From NCBI RefSeq assembly GCF_003002025.1, contig NZ_PVZB01000011.1:1-64000 (forward strand): 64,000 nt of DNA, read 5' to 3'. The translations under genes and the position numbers were made by a program. Below the pieces are notes generated by a model. The model was not told the DNA's origin. It did no database searches and saw only the letters and a program-made list of their open reading frames with translations. The stretch is from Paraburkholderia sp. BL25I1N1. Its GTDB lineage: Bacteria > Pseudomonadota > Gammaproteobacteria > Burkholderiales > Burkholderiaceae. Positions 18,056 through 27,983 of the stretch are shown in pieces (position 1 is the first letter of the stretch; every line of letters begins with the position of its first letter).

Positions 18056-20119
18056 TTACTCGTTTGCAAGTCGTTGTTCGACTTTTCGTAGCAAGGCCGC
18101 ATGAGGGCTGCGGCGTAATTTAATGAGCGCTGCAGTAGCAAAGGCGAGCTGAGGGAGCATTTCGTTTTGCCAGCGCAAGGCATTTGTCGCTTCGCTCTCC
18201 GGGCATGCAAGTTCAAGCGTGGCTTTCGTGCGCAGCATGTCCTCGATGGTCTCTGCGTCAACAACGACCAACCGCATCGAACACTGGAGACAGTGCGCAC
18301 CCGCATCTTCGCAGTCGTTGTCAGGCTTCGATGTAGGTCCCGCGCCACGCATCGGGTCACGGCAGCGGAGGCCGTTTCCGGTTCTCTCAGCTTGAGCCAG
18401 GAGAGCTCGCGCGGCCGACTTGGTTGTTCCTAAAGCCTTCTCCAGCCCAAGACCATTGAATACCAAGTCAGCATCTAGAAGAGTTTGGAATGTTCGAATC
18501 TTTGCTACGTAGAGTATTTTGATAGGCCAACGTTCCGTGTACCCGCGAGTAACGCCTCGGCCATCTGAAGAATGGCCGGCTAACAGCGCCGCAATTCGTG
18601 TACTGCCATCAGACATGAGCGTTCTGTCGATAAGAAACGACTCGCGAATGGCGCCCGGATGCATGCCGTCGCCAGAGATTCCGTTATCGCGCAGCAGGAT
18701 GCGCAGGCGGTTTCGCACGAATGGTTCACCTGCGACGGACACGTCGTTGAAATGTCGAAAGATAAATAAAGAGTCGGCGAGTTCGGGGTCGTTGGCCCTA
18801 AATTTATTGGTCATTTCTATGACCAATCTAATCGCTTGCGGGACCGTGATAGCCGCAGTTTCATCCTCGACCTCGAATGTATCCACGATTGGCGACCAAT
18901 TTGCGCGAGCTTTGTACGACCTAATCCGAACTTTATTACTGTCGTCAGTTTCTTCTATGCAGGTTGGTGACAGAGCGAGAGCGACCGATTCGTTGTCTCC
19001 CGAATCGACTAGGTAGATAAGAATAGTCGCAGCTACTGCGGTAGGGTCGCCGCCGAGCATCGCAGTAAGTTGACGCTTACCGCCCAGTCGAAGGTACAAG
19101 CGCCTCATGTACTCCGGCACCCCATATACAGTGTAGCGGGATTCCTCCTGTATTAAGCCCCCGGTCTTCTCGCAACTATAGGCTAGTAGGGCCGCCGTGG
19201 ACTCAGCAATGTTGTCCGGTGGGAAGAAGACATCTAGGCCTTCCGGTCGATTTCGCTTGAAGGTTTGGATTGCATTGTTGATTTTTTCAGGTAAATCAGC
19301 AGGGACGCTCCGGACAAGCGATTGGCCGCACTCAAACAGAGTCTTTGACTGCAAAAGCGCTTTCTCAGCGATGGACCGAATCTGGCCGAGCTTCTGGGCG
19401 TTGGCCCGTTGGATTGCACTTCGGAAGGCTTCATCTGACTTGAGCAATTCCGGTGGCATTTCGTCTGCTAGCGCTCTAATGAAGCTCTCGGCGTCACTAG
19501 GGAATGGCGTCCCATACTGTTCAGTCACTGTTCTTAACTCGGATACGATTTCCTCGCAGAGCTCATTTCGGCGACCTGATTCCACAAGTGATTTCTTCCG
19601 TCCGCCATGTCGATGATAGTTGACGGGCATCTTCGGAAGAACAACTTTTTCTACAATCCCTGCCCGCTCGAGAGTGCGCTGGCACCAGCGGAGAGAATTC
19701 AGCCGCTCGGCGAGCGTGTTAGCTGACTGAGGGTATTCCTGACGCTTTTTGTCCTCGTACCAAAGCTTTATGCATTCAGCCCACGCCTCAGTCCCTTCTA
19801 ACCTTGTCTTGCTGCAGGCCTTTGCTAGTCGGAATCTCCTAACTCTGACAGCAGCGATTGAACTAATGAATTCTCTGATGCTGAAGAACCTTCCTTCGTT
19901 TGTTCGTTTCGTTCCGTTTGTCGCAAAAGCTTTAGTCAGTGTCGTCGCAATTGTTGTTGCCAGCGAACTCCCGAAGACAGTCAATAAGAAGCTGAAGTCG
20001 AACGCTCGTCTGAAAGCAGGTATTTCGAAGATAAGTCCAGCCGTATGTACTACCAAGGAAGTTACGCGAGGCGCTGCGTCTCGGCTAACTTGAAAACTCG
20101 GTCTCTTGGGCTTGGACAT
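18056..20119 (-). CDS. large tyrosine-recombinase-like protein, first gene of the module
   Basis: 687 residues. H487 and R492 (HPGAIRESF), H516 and Y527 (LLAGHSSDGRGVTRGY) form a recognisable second half of the tyrosine-recombinase site, and K403 in SYKARA is a candidate lysine. The first-arginine box reads DSGDNESVALAL (372-382) with no arginine, so the active site looks incomplete. A Cys pair (HCLQC) lies near residue 620. It is transcribed divergently from the XRE regulator across a 193-bp AT-rich gap, which probably holds the promoter of the whole mobility operon. Confidence 0.78.
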   Translation of the reverse strand: MSKPKRPSFQVSRDAAPRVTSLVVHTAGLIFEIPAFRRAFDFSFLLTVFGSSLATTIATTLTKAFATNGTKRTNEGRFFSIREFISSIAAVRVRRFRLAKACSKTRLEGTEAWAECIKLWYEDKKRQEYPQSANTLAERLNSLRWCQRTLERAGIVEKVVLPKMPVNYHRHGGRKKSLVESGRRNELCEEIVSELRTVTEQYGTPFPSDAESFIRALADEMPPELLKSDEAFRSAIQRANAQKLGQIRSIAEKALLQSKTLFECGQSLVRSVPADLPEKINNAIQTFKRNRPEGLDVFFPPDNIAESTAALLAYSCEKTGGLIQEESRYTVYGVPEYMRRLYLRLGGKRQLTAMLGGDPTAVAATILIYLVDSGDNESVALALSPTCIEETDDSNKVRIRSYKARANWSPIVDTFEVEDETAAITVPQAIRLVIEMTNKFRANDPELADSLFIFRHFNDVSVAGEPFVRNRLRILLRDNGISGDGMHPGAIRESFLIDRTLMSDGSTRIAALLAGHSSDGRGVTRGYTERWPIKILYVAKIRTFQTLLDADLVFNGLGLEKALGTTKSAARALLAQAERTGNGLRCRDPMRGAGPTSKPDNDCEDAGAHCLQCSMRLVVVDAETIEDMLRTKATLELACPESEATNALRWQNEMLPQLAFATAALIKLRRSPHAALLRKVEQRLANE

Positions 20120-20255
20120 CTTCTGCTCCTATGCGACTGCTTGGAGTAATCTTAAATTTCAACCAGCCATCTAAACTAAAATCTAAAATTCATGGCACAA
20201 AGTTTCAGTCTGAAAAAGTCTATAGGGGACTCTTTCATTACTTCATGATGACTAT

Positions 20256-20282
20256 AAGTATCAAAAAGTATTTGTAAAGTAT
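20256..20282. promoter_or_regulatory. phased AAGTAT repeats, candidate XRE operator
   Basis: AAGTAT occurs at 20256, 20266 and 20277, that is at 10 and 11 bp spacing on one helical face, between the divergent recombinase operon and the XRE gene. Such iterated sites suit a lambda-Cro-like regulator. Seen directly; binding is inference. Confidence 0.4.
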
Positions 20283-20311
20283 CCTGGGTGTAACGGAATG
20301 TCAAGGACACA

Positions 20312-20563
20312 ATGAATACATCCGCTTTAGAGCAGTCCGCTGCTCGAGCACGAGCAGTTTTGGCAGCAAACTTACGTAGCGCCCGTGCGTATAGAGGGCT
20401 TAAGCAAGAGCAGCTTGGAGCGTTAGTCGGCCTTCATCGAACTTACATCGGCGGCCTGGAGCGAGGGGAGCGCAACGCATCAATTGAGACTCTTGCCAAG
20501 TTGGCGGTCGCTCTCGGATGCGAGGTCCATGAACTGATGGACCCGAACTTCATGCTTCGATGA
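20312..20563 (+). CDS. XRE family transcriptional regulator
   Basis: 83-residue single-domain helix-turn-helix protein of the Cro/C1 type: LRSARAYRGLKQEQLGALV, then GLHRTYIGGLERGERNAS and LAKLAVALGCEVHELM. The ATG at 20312 follows AAGGAC. Similar small XRE proteins accompany integrative elements and restriction systems and repress their own divergent promoter. Here it is divergent from the recombinase operon and next to phased AAGTAT repeats, so control of the mobility module is likely. Confidence 0.85.
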   Translation: MNTSALEQSAARARAVLAANLRSARAYRGLKQEQLGALVGLHRTYIGGLERGERNASIETLAKLAVALGCEVHELMDPNFMLR

Positions 20564-20741
20564 TGAGGAAGCGCTCGCGCGCGTGTGCGTCGGTTGGCGC
20601 CCGCGTCTCATCACACGTTGGGTGGACATTTCCGGCGTTGGAGCCGGGTGCTTGCAAGACGAGAAGCTGCTGCGAAAGAGCGTCCTCATCGAGGGCTCGC
20701 AGCGCAGTGCATGCAAAAAAACTATAGTGCTGCCGAGTGTA

Positions 20742-20807
20742 ATGTTACGGTCGCTTCAGATTCTTAGAAGGCACGGTCGGCGGCATTGTGGTAACCGACC
20801 GTAACGT
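20742..20807. repeat. inverted repeats at the island edge, candidate attachment or excision site
   Basis: ACGGTCGG at 20773-20780 and CCGACCGT at 20795-20802 form a perfect 8-bp inverted repeat with a 14-nt loop. An outer element ATGTTACGGTCG at 20742-20753 matches the complement of 20796-20807 in 11 of 12 positions. The cluster sits just before the truncated response regulator at 20825. The location suggests a recombination site; no matching partner was found at another edge inside the window. Confidence 0.4.
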
Positions 20808-20824
20808 TTGCATGTCAAAAAGAT

Positions 20825-21337
20825 ATGGCCCGAATCCATACTCCGGAGCTCGCCATACTGGATCTCGACATTCCGCGCATCAGTGGACTCGATGTGATTC
20901 CACGTCTCAAACTCGTTCATCCGCCGATCCGCCTAATGGTCTTGTCTGGGCAAGATCCGGCCACGTTCGCGCCGCGTGCGATGCGCTCGGGTGTCCACGG
21001 TTTTGTCGGCAAGTCGCAGGAGATGAAGGAAATCATGCGCGGCGTCGAAGCGGTGCTCGCCGGCTACACCGTGTTCCCGGTGACGAAGCACGGCGGCGGT
21101 ATTGCGCTCGTCGATGGCCGGGGAGGCGAGGAGGCGAGAATCGGTTTGCTGTCGGATAAAGAGCTGGTGATTTTGCAGATGCTTTCAAAAGGCATGTCGA
21201 ACAAGGCGATTGGAGACGCCCTGTTTATCAGCGATAAAACCGTCAGCACATACAAGAGTCGTATCCAGGAGAAACTCGGCCTGACGTCGTTGGCAGGACT
21301 CATTGAGTTCGCGACTTTGCACCGGTTGGTCGAGTAG
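20825..21337 (+). pseudogene. N-terminally truncated LuxR-type response regulator (BvgA/NarL-like)
   Basis: 170 residues. It starts in the middle of a receiver domain: the phosphoacceptor D13 lies in LAILDLDIP, only 13 residues from the start instead of about 54, and GFVGKSQ supplies the conserved lysine. The first two strands with the acidic pocket are missing. An intact LuxR helix-turn-helix follows (LSDKELVILQMLSKGMSNK, SDKTVSTYKSRIQ). No receiver start exists in any upstream frame. The break coincides with the end of the recombinase island, so insertion or deletion probably removed the 5' end. The residual protein could bind DNA but not be normally phosphorylated. Confidence 0.8.
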
Positions 21338-21522
21338 GTTCGCGGCTATGAAAACGGTGTGCCTGTCTCGCTCCGCTCGGTGCATAGGAAACCAAACGAT
21401 AAGCGATCTACTGGATTCGGCGTCCGCGGATTCCTGCGTATTTGTCTTCAAAGACAGAGCGACGAACGCGCGCGATCTTCAACGCGCCGTTCACCGTCGA
21501 ACAACGGGAGTTATCCGTAGAA

Positions 21523-21939
21523 ATGGCTAACGGCAACACACCGGTGTCTTTTTTTGCCCGCGTCGCGCAGTCATCGGACAGCTCATCAAGCGTTCCTTTT
21601 GAGCCCTTTGAAACGCGTTTCCTGGACGCGTTGTCCGAAGAGGGCGTCGACCTCAACGCGTTTATCAACCACTGGCGTCAAGCAATGAATGACGACCTTG
21701 CGCGCCTCGACGCGTTACCTCGTGATGGCGACTTCGACCATTTCCATAGTGTGCTGCATCGCCTGAGCGGAGCAGTGGCGCTCGTCGGCGCGCATAGTTT
21801 GATGGACGCGTTGCAGCGCGCGAGCTTGTCGCCGCCGGAACAGGGCGCCGGGGCAATCGACACGCTAACTGCGCGCGCCAGAACCCTCGTTGCGCAACTT
21901 GAAGCCACGTCCCGCGCCTTCCGGAGCAGCTCACAATGA
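21523..21939 (+). CDS. Hpt domain protein
   Basis: 138 residues from the ATG at 21523 (MANGNTPVSFF), preceded by CGGGAG. The histidine phosphotransfer motif HRLSGAVALVGAHSL is near residue 79, flanked by helices; no kinase or receiver domain is present. A longer reading from a TTG at 21442 is possible but compositionally worse. It follows the truncated response regulator and overlaps the next gene by 4 bp (ATGA). It probably served in a BvgS/BvgA-like phosphorelay with that regulator and may now be an orphan. Confidence 0.75.
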   Translation: MANGNTPVSFFARVAQSSDSSSSVPFEPFETRFLDALSEEGVDLNAFINHWRQAMNDDLARLDALPRDGDFDHFHSVLHRLSGAVALVGAHSLMDALQRASLSPPEQGAGAIDTLTARARTLVAQLEATSRAFRSSSQ

Positions 21940-23027
21940 ACCGACCGCTTGCCTTGATCGAAGGCGATCTGGCGCTTCCGAGTCTGCGGCCCTTCGACGC
22001 CCTGCCGCCGCCTTTCGGTTCGTGGCGTCGTCAGGCGCGGACTGCGGCGCGACGTGAACCGCAACCCGCTGCACACGTCGCCGCGCAACAGGCGATTCAG
22101 AATGCGATGCGGCGTTCGGCGTCGCCAGCGAGTCGTGGGCCGGTTCCACCCGGCGCCAAGGTTCTCTTTCTTTACAAGTTGCCGCGGCAACCCGACCATT
22201 CGCATCGTTTTGAGGAGCAGTTGGCCGAAGCCCGGTACTACCTTGGGATGGGCGGAGCGCGTCCGAGTTCGACCCGATCCGATCACCTCCTCGGCGCGGC
22301 AATTTTCGCGAGCTGTAGCATCGCGCTGGCCTGGTTGCTGGTTACCTGTACGACGCATGATGCCGACGGGCCGACCGCCGCCGCCAGCGCAAAAACACAA
22401 TCGGTCGCGTCGACGGACAGCAGTGCGACAGCTATTCGTCCGCAAGAGCAAGCTAAACCGGCGCAACCGTCGGCCGAATTCGCCGGGACGACCACGCGGA
22501 GCGCGCCATCGGCCGCTAGCGCGGGGCCGAAGTCAACGGCTGCTCCCGGCGCTCCCAAGTCATCCGACGCGATACGTGACACGACTGTTCGCGGCACGCC
22601 GAAGCCACAACACGTCGAACACCTCGTGCCTCGGCCAACCGGCCGCGTGTCCATACGGCACATGGCGCCGATCGGACTCGCAACGGCCCATTACCAGGCG
22701 CCAATCGCACGCCTCAGCAAACTGCAAATCGACAAACGTCTCGTACTCAGCCGCGCGACTAACCCTGCCACGCAGCCTTCCGCGTCGAAACAGTCTGAAC
22801 GGACAGAACGGACCGCATGGACTGAGCAGCCCGAACGCCCCACGTCCGCAACCGACGCTGCCGAGCACGCAGCGCTACGCGACTGGGCGGCACAACAGCG
22901 TCGTTCAAACATCACAACGCGCGTCGGCGCAACCACGCCAGGCGACACCGACTGGAACGCCCACATGACCCAGCGCCGCATCACCGACAGCCCCGACGCC
23001 TTCCAGACAGGCCGCGCCCAAAAGTAA
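21936..23027 (+). CDS. hypothetical protein with one central membrane segment
   Basis: 363 residues, translationally coupled to the Hpt gene. The first ~120 residues are Arg/Pro-rich and cytosolic in character. One hydrophobic stretch, LLGAAIFASCSIALAWLLV, begins near residue 123. The rest is a long Ala/Thr/Ser/Pro-rich low-complexity region without cysteine pairs. Such architecture suggests a single-pass protein with a disordered outer part. No family recognised. It ends before a paired hairpin shared with acnA. Confidence 0.6.
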   Translation: MNRPLALIEGDLALPSLRPFDALPPPFGSWRRQARTAARREPQPAAHVAAQQAIQNAMRRSASPASRGPVPPGAKVLFLYKLPRQPDHSHRFEEQLAEARYYLGMGGARPSSTRSDHLLGAAIFASCSIALAWLLVTCTTHDADGPTAAASAKTQSVASTDSSATAIRPQEQAKPAQPSAEFAGTTTRSAPSAASAGPKSTAAPGAPKSSDAIRDTTVRGTPKPQHVEHLVPRPTGRVSIRHMAPIGLATAHYQAPIARLSKLQIDKRLVLSRATNPATQPSASKQSERTERTAWTEQPERPTSATDAAEHAALRDWAAQQRRSNITTRVGATTPGDTDWNAHMTQRRITDSPDAFQTGRAQK

Positions 23028-23032
23028 GCAGC

Positions 23033-23095
23033 CAAAAAAAAGCCCGACCACCGGTCGGGCTTCAAAGTCAGCTGCGTCCTCCAAAGGACGCAGCT
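23033..23095 (-). terminator. tandem hairpins between convergent genes, terminator of acnA
   Basis: A perfect 10-bp stem AAGCCCGACC/GGTCGGGCTT (23040-23062, 3-nt loop) is followed on the minus strand by a run of T opposite the A run at 23034-23041, a classical intrinsic terminator for acnA. A second perfect stem AGCTGCGTCCT/AGGACGCAGCT (23070-23095, 4-nt loop) precedes it. Confidence 0.85.
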
Positions 23096-23138
23096 CCTGC
23101 AAAACAGCTCGTAGCGACTACTCAGGTAAGCAAAGACC

Positions 23139-25856
23139 TCAAGCAGCCAGCAGCGAACGCAGCACGAACGGCAGAATCCCGCCGTGCTTGTAGTAGTCGA
23201 CTTCGATCGGCGTGTCGATACGCAGCAGCACCTGCACGCGCTTTTCCTTGCCGTCCTTGTCGCGGATCACCAGCGTCACTTCCTGTTGCGGCTTGAAGTC
23301 CGCGCCCAGGCCTTCGATGTCGTACGTTTCTTCGCCGGTGATGCCGAGCGATTGCACGCTATCCGAGCCCATGAACTGCAGCGGCAGAACGCCCATGCCG
23401 ACCAGGTTCGAACGGTGGATCCGTTCGAAGCTGCGTGCGACCACGGCTTTCACGCCCAGCAGTTGCGTACCCTTCGCAGCCCAGTCACGCGACGAGCCCG
23501 TGCCGTACTCTTCGCCCGCGAACACGACGGTCGGCGTGCCGGCGTCGATGTACTTCATCGCTGCGTCGTAGATCGACATTTGTTCGCCGTCCGGCTGGTG
23601 AATCGTCAGGCCGCCTTCCACGCGCGAGCCGTCTGGCTTCGTCGGGATCATCAGGTTCTTGATGCGGACGTTCGCGAACGTGCCGCGCATCATCACGTCA
23701 TGGTTGCCGCGACGCGAGCCGTAGCTGTTGAAATCGGCCTTCTGCACGCCGTTTTCCTTCAGCCACTTGCCTGCCGGCGAGTCTTCCTTGATCGAACCAG
23801 CGGGGCTGATGTGGTCGGTCGTGACCGAGTCGCCGAAGATGCCCAGCGCGCGTGCATCTTTGACGGCGGCGATGCTGTCGGCCGGCGTCATCGAGAAGTC
23901 CTTGCCGAAGAACGGCGGCTCCGCGATGTAGGTCGACTTCGGCCAGTCGTAGACTTGACCTTCTTCGCCCTCGATCTTGCTCCACAGATCGCCCTTCTTG
24001 GTCAGCGCCGAGTAGTTCTTGCGGAACGCGTCGGCGTCCAGCGCGAACTTGAGCAGTTCGTTGACTTCTTCGCTGGTCGGCCAGATGTCGCCCAGGTAGA
24101 TGTCCTTGCCGCCCTTGCCCTTGCCGACCGGTTCGGTCATCAGGTCGCGCGTGATGTTGCCGGCGATCGCATAAGCGACGACCAGCGGCGGCGAGGCCAG
24201 GAAGTTGGCGCGGATGTTCGGGTGAATGCGCGCTTCGAAGTTACGGTTGCCCGACAGCACCGCTGCCGCGACGATGTCGTTCTTCGTGATCGCTTCGTTC
24301 AGTTCCGGCGTCAGATCGCCCGCGTTGCCGATACAGGTCGTGCAACCGTAAGCGGCCAGCGTGAAGCCGAGCTTGTCGAGGTACTTCATCAAGTCGGTCT
24401 TCGTCAGGTATTCCGTGACGATGCGCGATCCCGGCGCCAGCGAGGTCTTGATGTGCGGCGCGACCGTGAGGCCGGCTTCGACAGCCTTCTTCGCCAGCAG
24501 GCCGGCGGCCAGCAGCACGCTCGGGTTCGAGGTGTTCGTGCACGACGTAATAGCCGCGATCAGGATGTCGCCGTTCTTCACGTCGACGCCGTTGCTCGTG
24601 GTGTATTGCGCTTCGAGTTCGTCGGCCTTCTTCGCGAAGCCATTTTCCGCCACCGGCTTCGAGAACAGGTCGCTGAAGGTCGACTTGACGTGACCGATTT
24701 CGATACGGTCTTGCGGGCGCTTCGGACCTGCCAGCGACGGCGTCACCGTGCCGAGATCCAGCGTGACGACCTTGGTGTAGTCGATCTGGCCAGCCTTCGG
24801 AATACCGAACAGACCTTGCGCCTTGAAATAGTTTTCGAAGGCGGCGATTTCGGCGTCGGTGCGGCCCGTGCCCTTGAAATAGTCGATCGTCTTTTCGTCG
24901 ACCGGGAAGAAGCCCATGGTTGCGCCGTACTCCGGCGCCATGTTGCCGATCGTCGCGCGGTCGGGCAGCGACAGCGATGCCGTGCCTTCGCCGAAGAATT
25001 CGACGAACTTGCCGACCACCTTTTCCTTGCGCAGCAGTTCGGTGACGGTCAGAACCAGGTCGGTCGCCGTCAGGCCTTCGCGCAGCTTGCCCTTCAGTTC
25101 GACGCCGACCACGTCCGGCGTCAGGAAGTACACCGGCTGGCCGAGCATGCCGGCTTCCGCCTCGATACCGCCCACGCCCCAGCCCACCACGCCGATGCCG
25201 TTGATCATGGTGGTGTGGCTGTCCGTGCCGACCAGCGAATCCGGGTAGTAGACCGTGTCCGCGCCTTCAGCCTTCTTGTGCACGCCGCGTGCGAGGTATT
25301 CCAGGTTCACCTGGTGAACGATACCGACGCCCGGCGGCACGACCTTGAACGTGTCGAATGCCTGCATGCCCCACTTCATGAACTGGTAGCGCTCGTTGTT
25401 GCGCTGGAATTCCAGTTTCATGTTCAGGTCGAGCGCGTTCTTTTCGCGGAAGTGATCGATCTGCACCGAGTGATCGACGACCAGATCGACCGGGACCAGC
25501 GGTTCGATCGACTTCGGATTCTTGCCCATGTGTTTCGCGACACCGCGCATTGCCGCGATGTCGGCGAGCAGCGGCACGCCGGTAAAGTCTTGCAGCACGA
25601 CGCGCGACACGACGAACGGGATTTCGTCGACGCGCGCTGCGGTCGGCTTCCAGTTGGCGAGTTGCTCGATGTGTTCTTCGGCGATTTTCTTGCCGTCGTA
25701 GTTACGCAGCACCGATTCCAGCACGATTCGGATCGAAACCGGCAGGCGGTCGATCTTGATGTTCAGCGCCTTGCCGAGTTGCGGCAGGGAGTAGAACTTG
25801 CCTTTGCCGGAACCGCTGTCGAATTCCTTGAGCGTTTTGTGGAGGTTGTGGGCCAT
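23139..25856 (-). CDS. acnA: aconitate hydratase A
   Basis: 905 residues, the usual AcnA length. Converts citrate to isocitrate in the TCA cycle through a [4Fe-4S] cluster. Cluster cysteines appear in [11 protein letters not shown] and [11 protein letters not shown]; the substrate region includes [21 protein letters not shown], and the C-terminal swivel domain has [16 protein letters not shown]. It lies at the 3' end of the minus-strand TCA/methylcitrate cluster, 40 bp after prpD. In other Burkholderiaceae an AcnA-type enzyme near prp genes may also hydrate methylaconitate. Confidence 0.96.
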   Translation of the reverse strand: MAHNLHKTLKEFDSGSGKGKFYSLPQLGKALNIKIDRLPVSIRIVLESVLRNYDGKKIAEEHIEQLANWKPTAARVDEIPFVVSRVVLQDFTGVPLLADIAAMRGVAKHMGKNPKSIEPLVPVDLVVDHSVQIDHFREKNALDLNMKLEFQRNNERYQFMKWGMQAFDTFKVVPPGVGIVHQVNLEYLARGVHKKAEGADTVYYPDSLVGTDSHTTMINGIGVVGWGVGGIEAEAGMLGQPVYFLTPDVVGVELKGKLREGLTATDLVLTVTELLRKEKVVGKFVEFFGEGTASLSLPDRATIGNMAPEYGATMGFFPVDEKTIDYFKGTGRTDAEIAAFENYFKAQGLFGIPKAGQIDYTKVVTLDLGTVTPSLAGPKRPQDRIEIGHVKSTFSDLFSKPVAENGFAKKADELEAQYTTSNGVDVKNGDILIAAITSCTNTSNPSVLLAAGLLAKKAVEAGLTVAPHIKTSLAPGSRIVTEYLTKTDLMKYLDKLGFTLAAYGCTTCIGNAGDLTPELNEAITKNDIVAAAVLSGNRNFEARIHPNIRANFLASPPLVVAYAIAGNITRDLMTEPVGKGKGGKDIYLGDIWPTSEEVNELLKFALDADAFRKNYSALTKKGDLWSKIEGEEGQVYDWPKSTYIAEPPFFGKDFSMTPADSIAAVKDARALGIFGDSVTTDHISPAGSIKEDSPAGKWLKENGVQKADFNSYGSRRGNHDVMMRGTFANVRIKNLMIPTKPDGSRVEGGLTIHQPDGEQMSIYDAAMKYIDAGTPTVVFAGEEYGTGSSRDWAAKGTQLLGVKAVVARSFERIHRSNLVGMGVLPLQFMGSDSVQSLGITGEETYDIEGLGADFKPQQEVTLVIRDKDGKEKRVQVLLRIDTPIEVDYYKHGGILPFVLRSLLAA

Positions 25857-25896
25857 GGTGTTTTCCTTGGTTTGATCGCGGAACTACAGTACATAA

Positions 25897-27348
25897 CTAG
25901 ATGACGTAAAGATCGACGTATTCATTGACCGGCATGGCTTCGAGCCTTGCCTGATCGAGCGACACGTCGAGAATCGCCAGTTGTTGCTTGACCGGAAAGC
26001 GGCGCGCGAGGTTGGTCCTGAACTTCTCGACCAGCAACGGTATGCCTTCTTCGCGACGACGCTTATGACCGATCGGGTATTCGACTACGACCTCGTCGAA
26101 TGTCGAGCCGTCGTTGAATTCGATCGTCAGTGCATTGGCGATCGAACGCTTCTCCGGATCGTGGTAATCCTGCGTGAATTGCGCGTCTTCGACGCATTCC
26201 ATTTTCGCGCGCAGCACATCGATGCGAGCGTCCTGCGCGATCGAATCTTCATAATCCGCGGCCGTCAGGCGGCCGTGGATCAGCGGCACAGCGATCATGT
26301 ACTGAATGCAATGATCGCGGTCGGCCGGATTGTTCAGCGGACCTTTTTTATCGATGATGCGAATCGCGGCCTCGTGCGTGCGGATCGTGATCTTGCGGAT
26401 GTCTTCCACGCGCTTTCCCGCCGCGGCGAGTTGCTCATGCAACTTCATGGCGGCTTCCACCGCCGTTTGCGCATGGAATTCTGCCGGAAAAGAAATCTTG
26501 AAGAGCACGTTTTCCATCACGTACGAACCGTACGGACGCTGGAACTTGAATGCGTTGCCCTTGAAGAGCACGTCGTAAAAGCCCCAGGTCTTCGCGGTCA
26601 GCACCGACGGATAGCCCATCTCGCCGGTCTTCGCGATTAGCGCGAGACGCACGGCGCGCGAGGTCGCGTCGCCCGCCGCCCACGACTTGCGCGAGCCAGT
26701 ATTCGGCGCGTGGCGGTACGTGCGCAGCGCGTGCCCATCGACAAACGCCTGCGACACCGCGTTGATCAGTTCGTCGCGCGTGAGGCCGATCAGCTGGCCG
26801 ACCACCGCGGTCGACGCCAGCTTCACCAGCAATACATGATCGAGCCCAACCTTGTTGAAGGAGTTTTCGAGCGCGATACAGCCTTGAATTTCGTGCGCCT
26901 TGATCATGGCGATCAACACGTCTTTCATCGCCAGCGGCGTTTTGCCCGCTGCGATGGCGCTGCGCGAGAGCCAGTCGGCCGTCGCCAGAATTCCGCCGAG
27001 GTTATCCGACGGATGCCCCCATTCGGCGGCAAGCCAGGTGTCGTTAAAGTCCAGCCAGCGGATCATGGCGCCGATATTGAAGGCGGCCTGAACCGGGTCC
27101 AACTGGAACGACGTGCCCGGCACCTTCGCGCCGTTGGGGACGATCGTGCCCGGCACGATCGGTCCCATCAGCTTGGTGCAGGCCGGGTAGGTGAGCGCCT
27201 CGAGTCCGCAGCCGAGCGTATCGATCAGGCAGTGACGCGCGGTTTCCAGCGCGAGCGTGCTGTCGACCTGATAATCCAGAACGTAGTCGACGATATCGGT
27301 CAGGACTGGGTCCGGAGCGGGTCGCACGTTGGAAATCGGAGCGGACAT
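25897..27348 (-). CDS. prpD: MmgE/PrpD family 2-methylcitrate dehydratase
   Basis: 483 residues, standard PrpD length. Dehydrates 2-methylcitrate in the methylcitrate cycle used for propionate, and some homologues also act on citrate. Family features include the N-terminal [10 protein letters not shown] region, [19 protein letters not shown] near residue 98, [12 protein letters not shown] and [15 protein letters not shown]. It lies between acnA and a small secreted protein gene, with prpC further upstream, so propionate catabolism is woven into the TCA genes here. Confidence 0.92.
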   Translation of the reverse strand: MSAPISNVRPAPDPVLTDIVDYVLDYQVDSTLALETARHCLIDTLGCGLEALTYPACTKLMGPIVPGTIVPNGAKVPGTSFQLDPVQAAFNIGAMIRWLDFNDTWLAAEWGHPSDNLGGILATADWLSRSAIAAGKTPLAMKDVLIAMIKAHEIQGCIALENSFNKVGLDHVLLVKLASTAVVGQLIGLTRDELINAVSQAFVDGHALRTYRHAPNTGSRKSWAAGDATSRAVRLALIAKTGEMGYPSVLTAKTWGFYDVLFKGNAFKFQRPYGSYVMENVLFKISFPAEFHAQTAVEAAMKLHEQLAAAGKRVEDIRKITIRTHEAAIRIIDKKGPLNNPADRDHCIQYMIAVPLIHGRLTAADYEDSIAQDARIDVLRAKMECVEDAQFTQDYHDPEKRSIANALTIEFNDGSTFDEVVVEYPIGHKRRREEGIPLLVEKFRTNLARRFPVKQQLAILDVSLDQARLEAMPVNEYVDLYVI

Positions 27349-27373
27349 CGGGGAGCTTTCCTGATGACGATAT

Positions 27374-27880
27374 TTAGTTGCTGGTCTTGTCGATCGCGTT
27401 CGATTGCGTCGGAGCCGGCGCGCCTTGCGCCATGGCTGCCGTCTTGCATTCGTCGGCCAGACGCGAGCTGTCCTTGTCCGAGAACAACATTGCCTTCGTC
27501 GGGATCACGACCAGGTCCATGCCGGTTGCGGCGTCGTGGAAGCGGTCCGCGCCCGTGGTGGTCGCTTCGCGCGGCAGATTGTAATTTTTGTTAGCCCAGT
27601 GAACCGTGACGATCTGGTCACGCTTCATGTCACCCTTCAATTCGAAAGCCAGGCCTTCGTTGCACGACCACTTTTCCGCGCCATCCGGCACCGGATCGAC
27701 CTTCGCTTCCTTGGCCGGGTTCGCTTTGCGCTTGATCAGGCGTTTCGGTTGCGGGCGCTTTGCAGTAGCCTTGGCAACCGGCTTCGTGGTGGTCGCCGTT
27801 TGCGCGACGGCGTCAGTCGCGACGGACAGCATCGTCGTGGACAGGGCGCCAATCACGGCGGCGATCATCAGCTTTTTCAT
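27374..27880 (-). CDS. secreted MliC-like protein
   Basis: 168 residues with a signal peptide ([19 protein letters not shown]...AVA|QT). A Lys/Pro-rich linker leads to a small domain with [13 protein letters not shown] near residue 92, [17 protein letters not shown] and a final C in ADECKTAAM. The order 'W/Y-x-C', 'y-L...s-a-s-G-a-r-Y' resembles the MliC fold of periplasmic c-type lysozyme inhibitors. It sits between prpC and prpD, 25 bp before prpD, an odd partner for central metabolism. Lysozyme inhibition is inferred from a weak family resemblance. Confidence 0.6.
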   Translation of the reverse strand: MKKLMIAAVIGALSTTMLSVATDAVAQTATTTKPVAKATAKRPQPKRLIKRKANPAKEAKVDPVPDGAEKWSCNEGLAFELKGDMKRDQIVTVHWANKNYNLPREATTTGADRFHDAATGMDLVVIPTKAMLFSDKDSSRLADECKTAAMAQGAPAPTQSNAIDKTSN

Positions 27881-27983
27881 AGAGAAAACCTTTCTATCTA
27901 GTTTCAGTTAAACATTCCGCGGGCTACCGGTCCTGGCGACCGCGTGGTTGAACTGCACGCGCTTTGAAAGCGCACAGCGACCG

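Noticed and set aside
17518-18123. Plus-strand 201-residue frame across the recombinase genes
   Set aside because: Antisense to two recombinases with clear catalytic motifs.
20570-20830. tRNA gene or tRNA fragment as attachment site at the island edge
   Set aside because: No cloverleaf or CCA-type 3' end could be folded from this stretch; only the inverted repeats stand out.
23184-25904. 906-residue open frame opposite acnA
   Set aside because: Antisense shadow of a high-GC gene; the translation is Arg/Val/Asp-rich with no motif, and acnA is certain.
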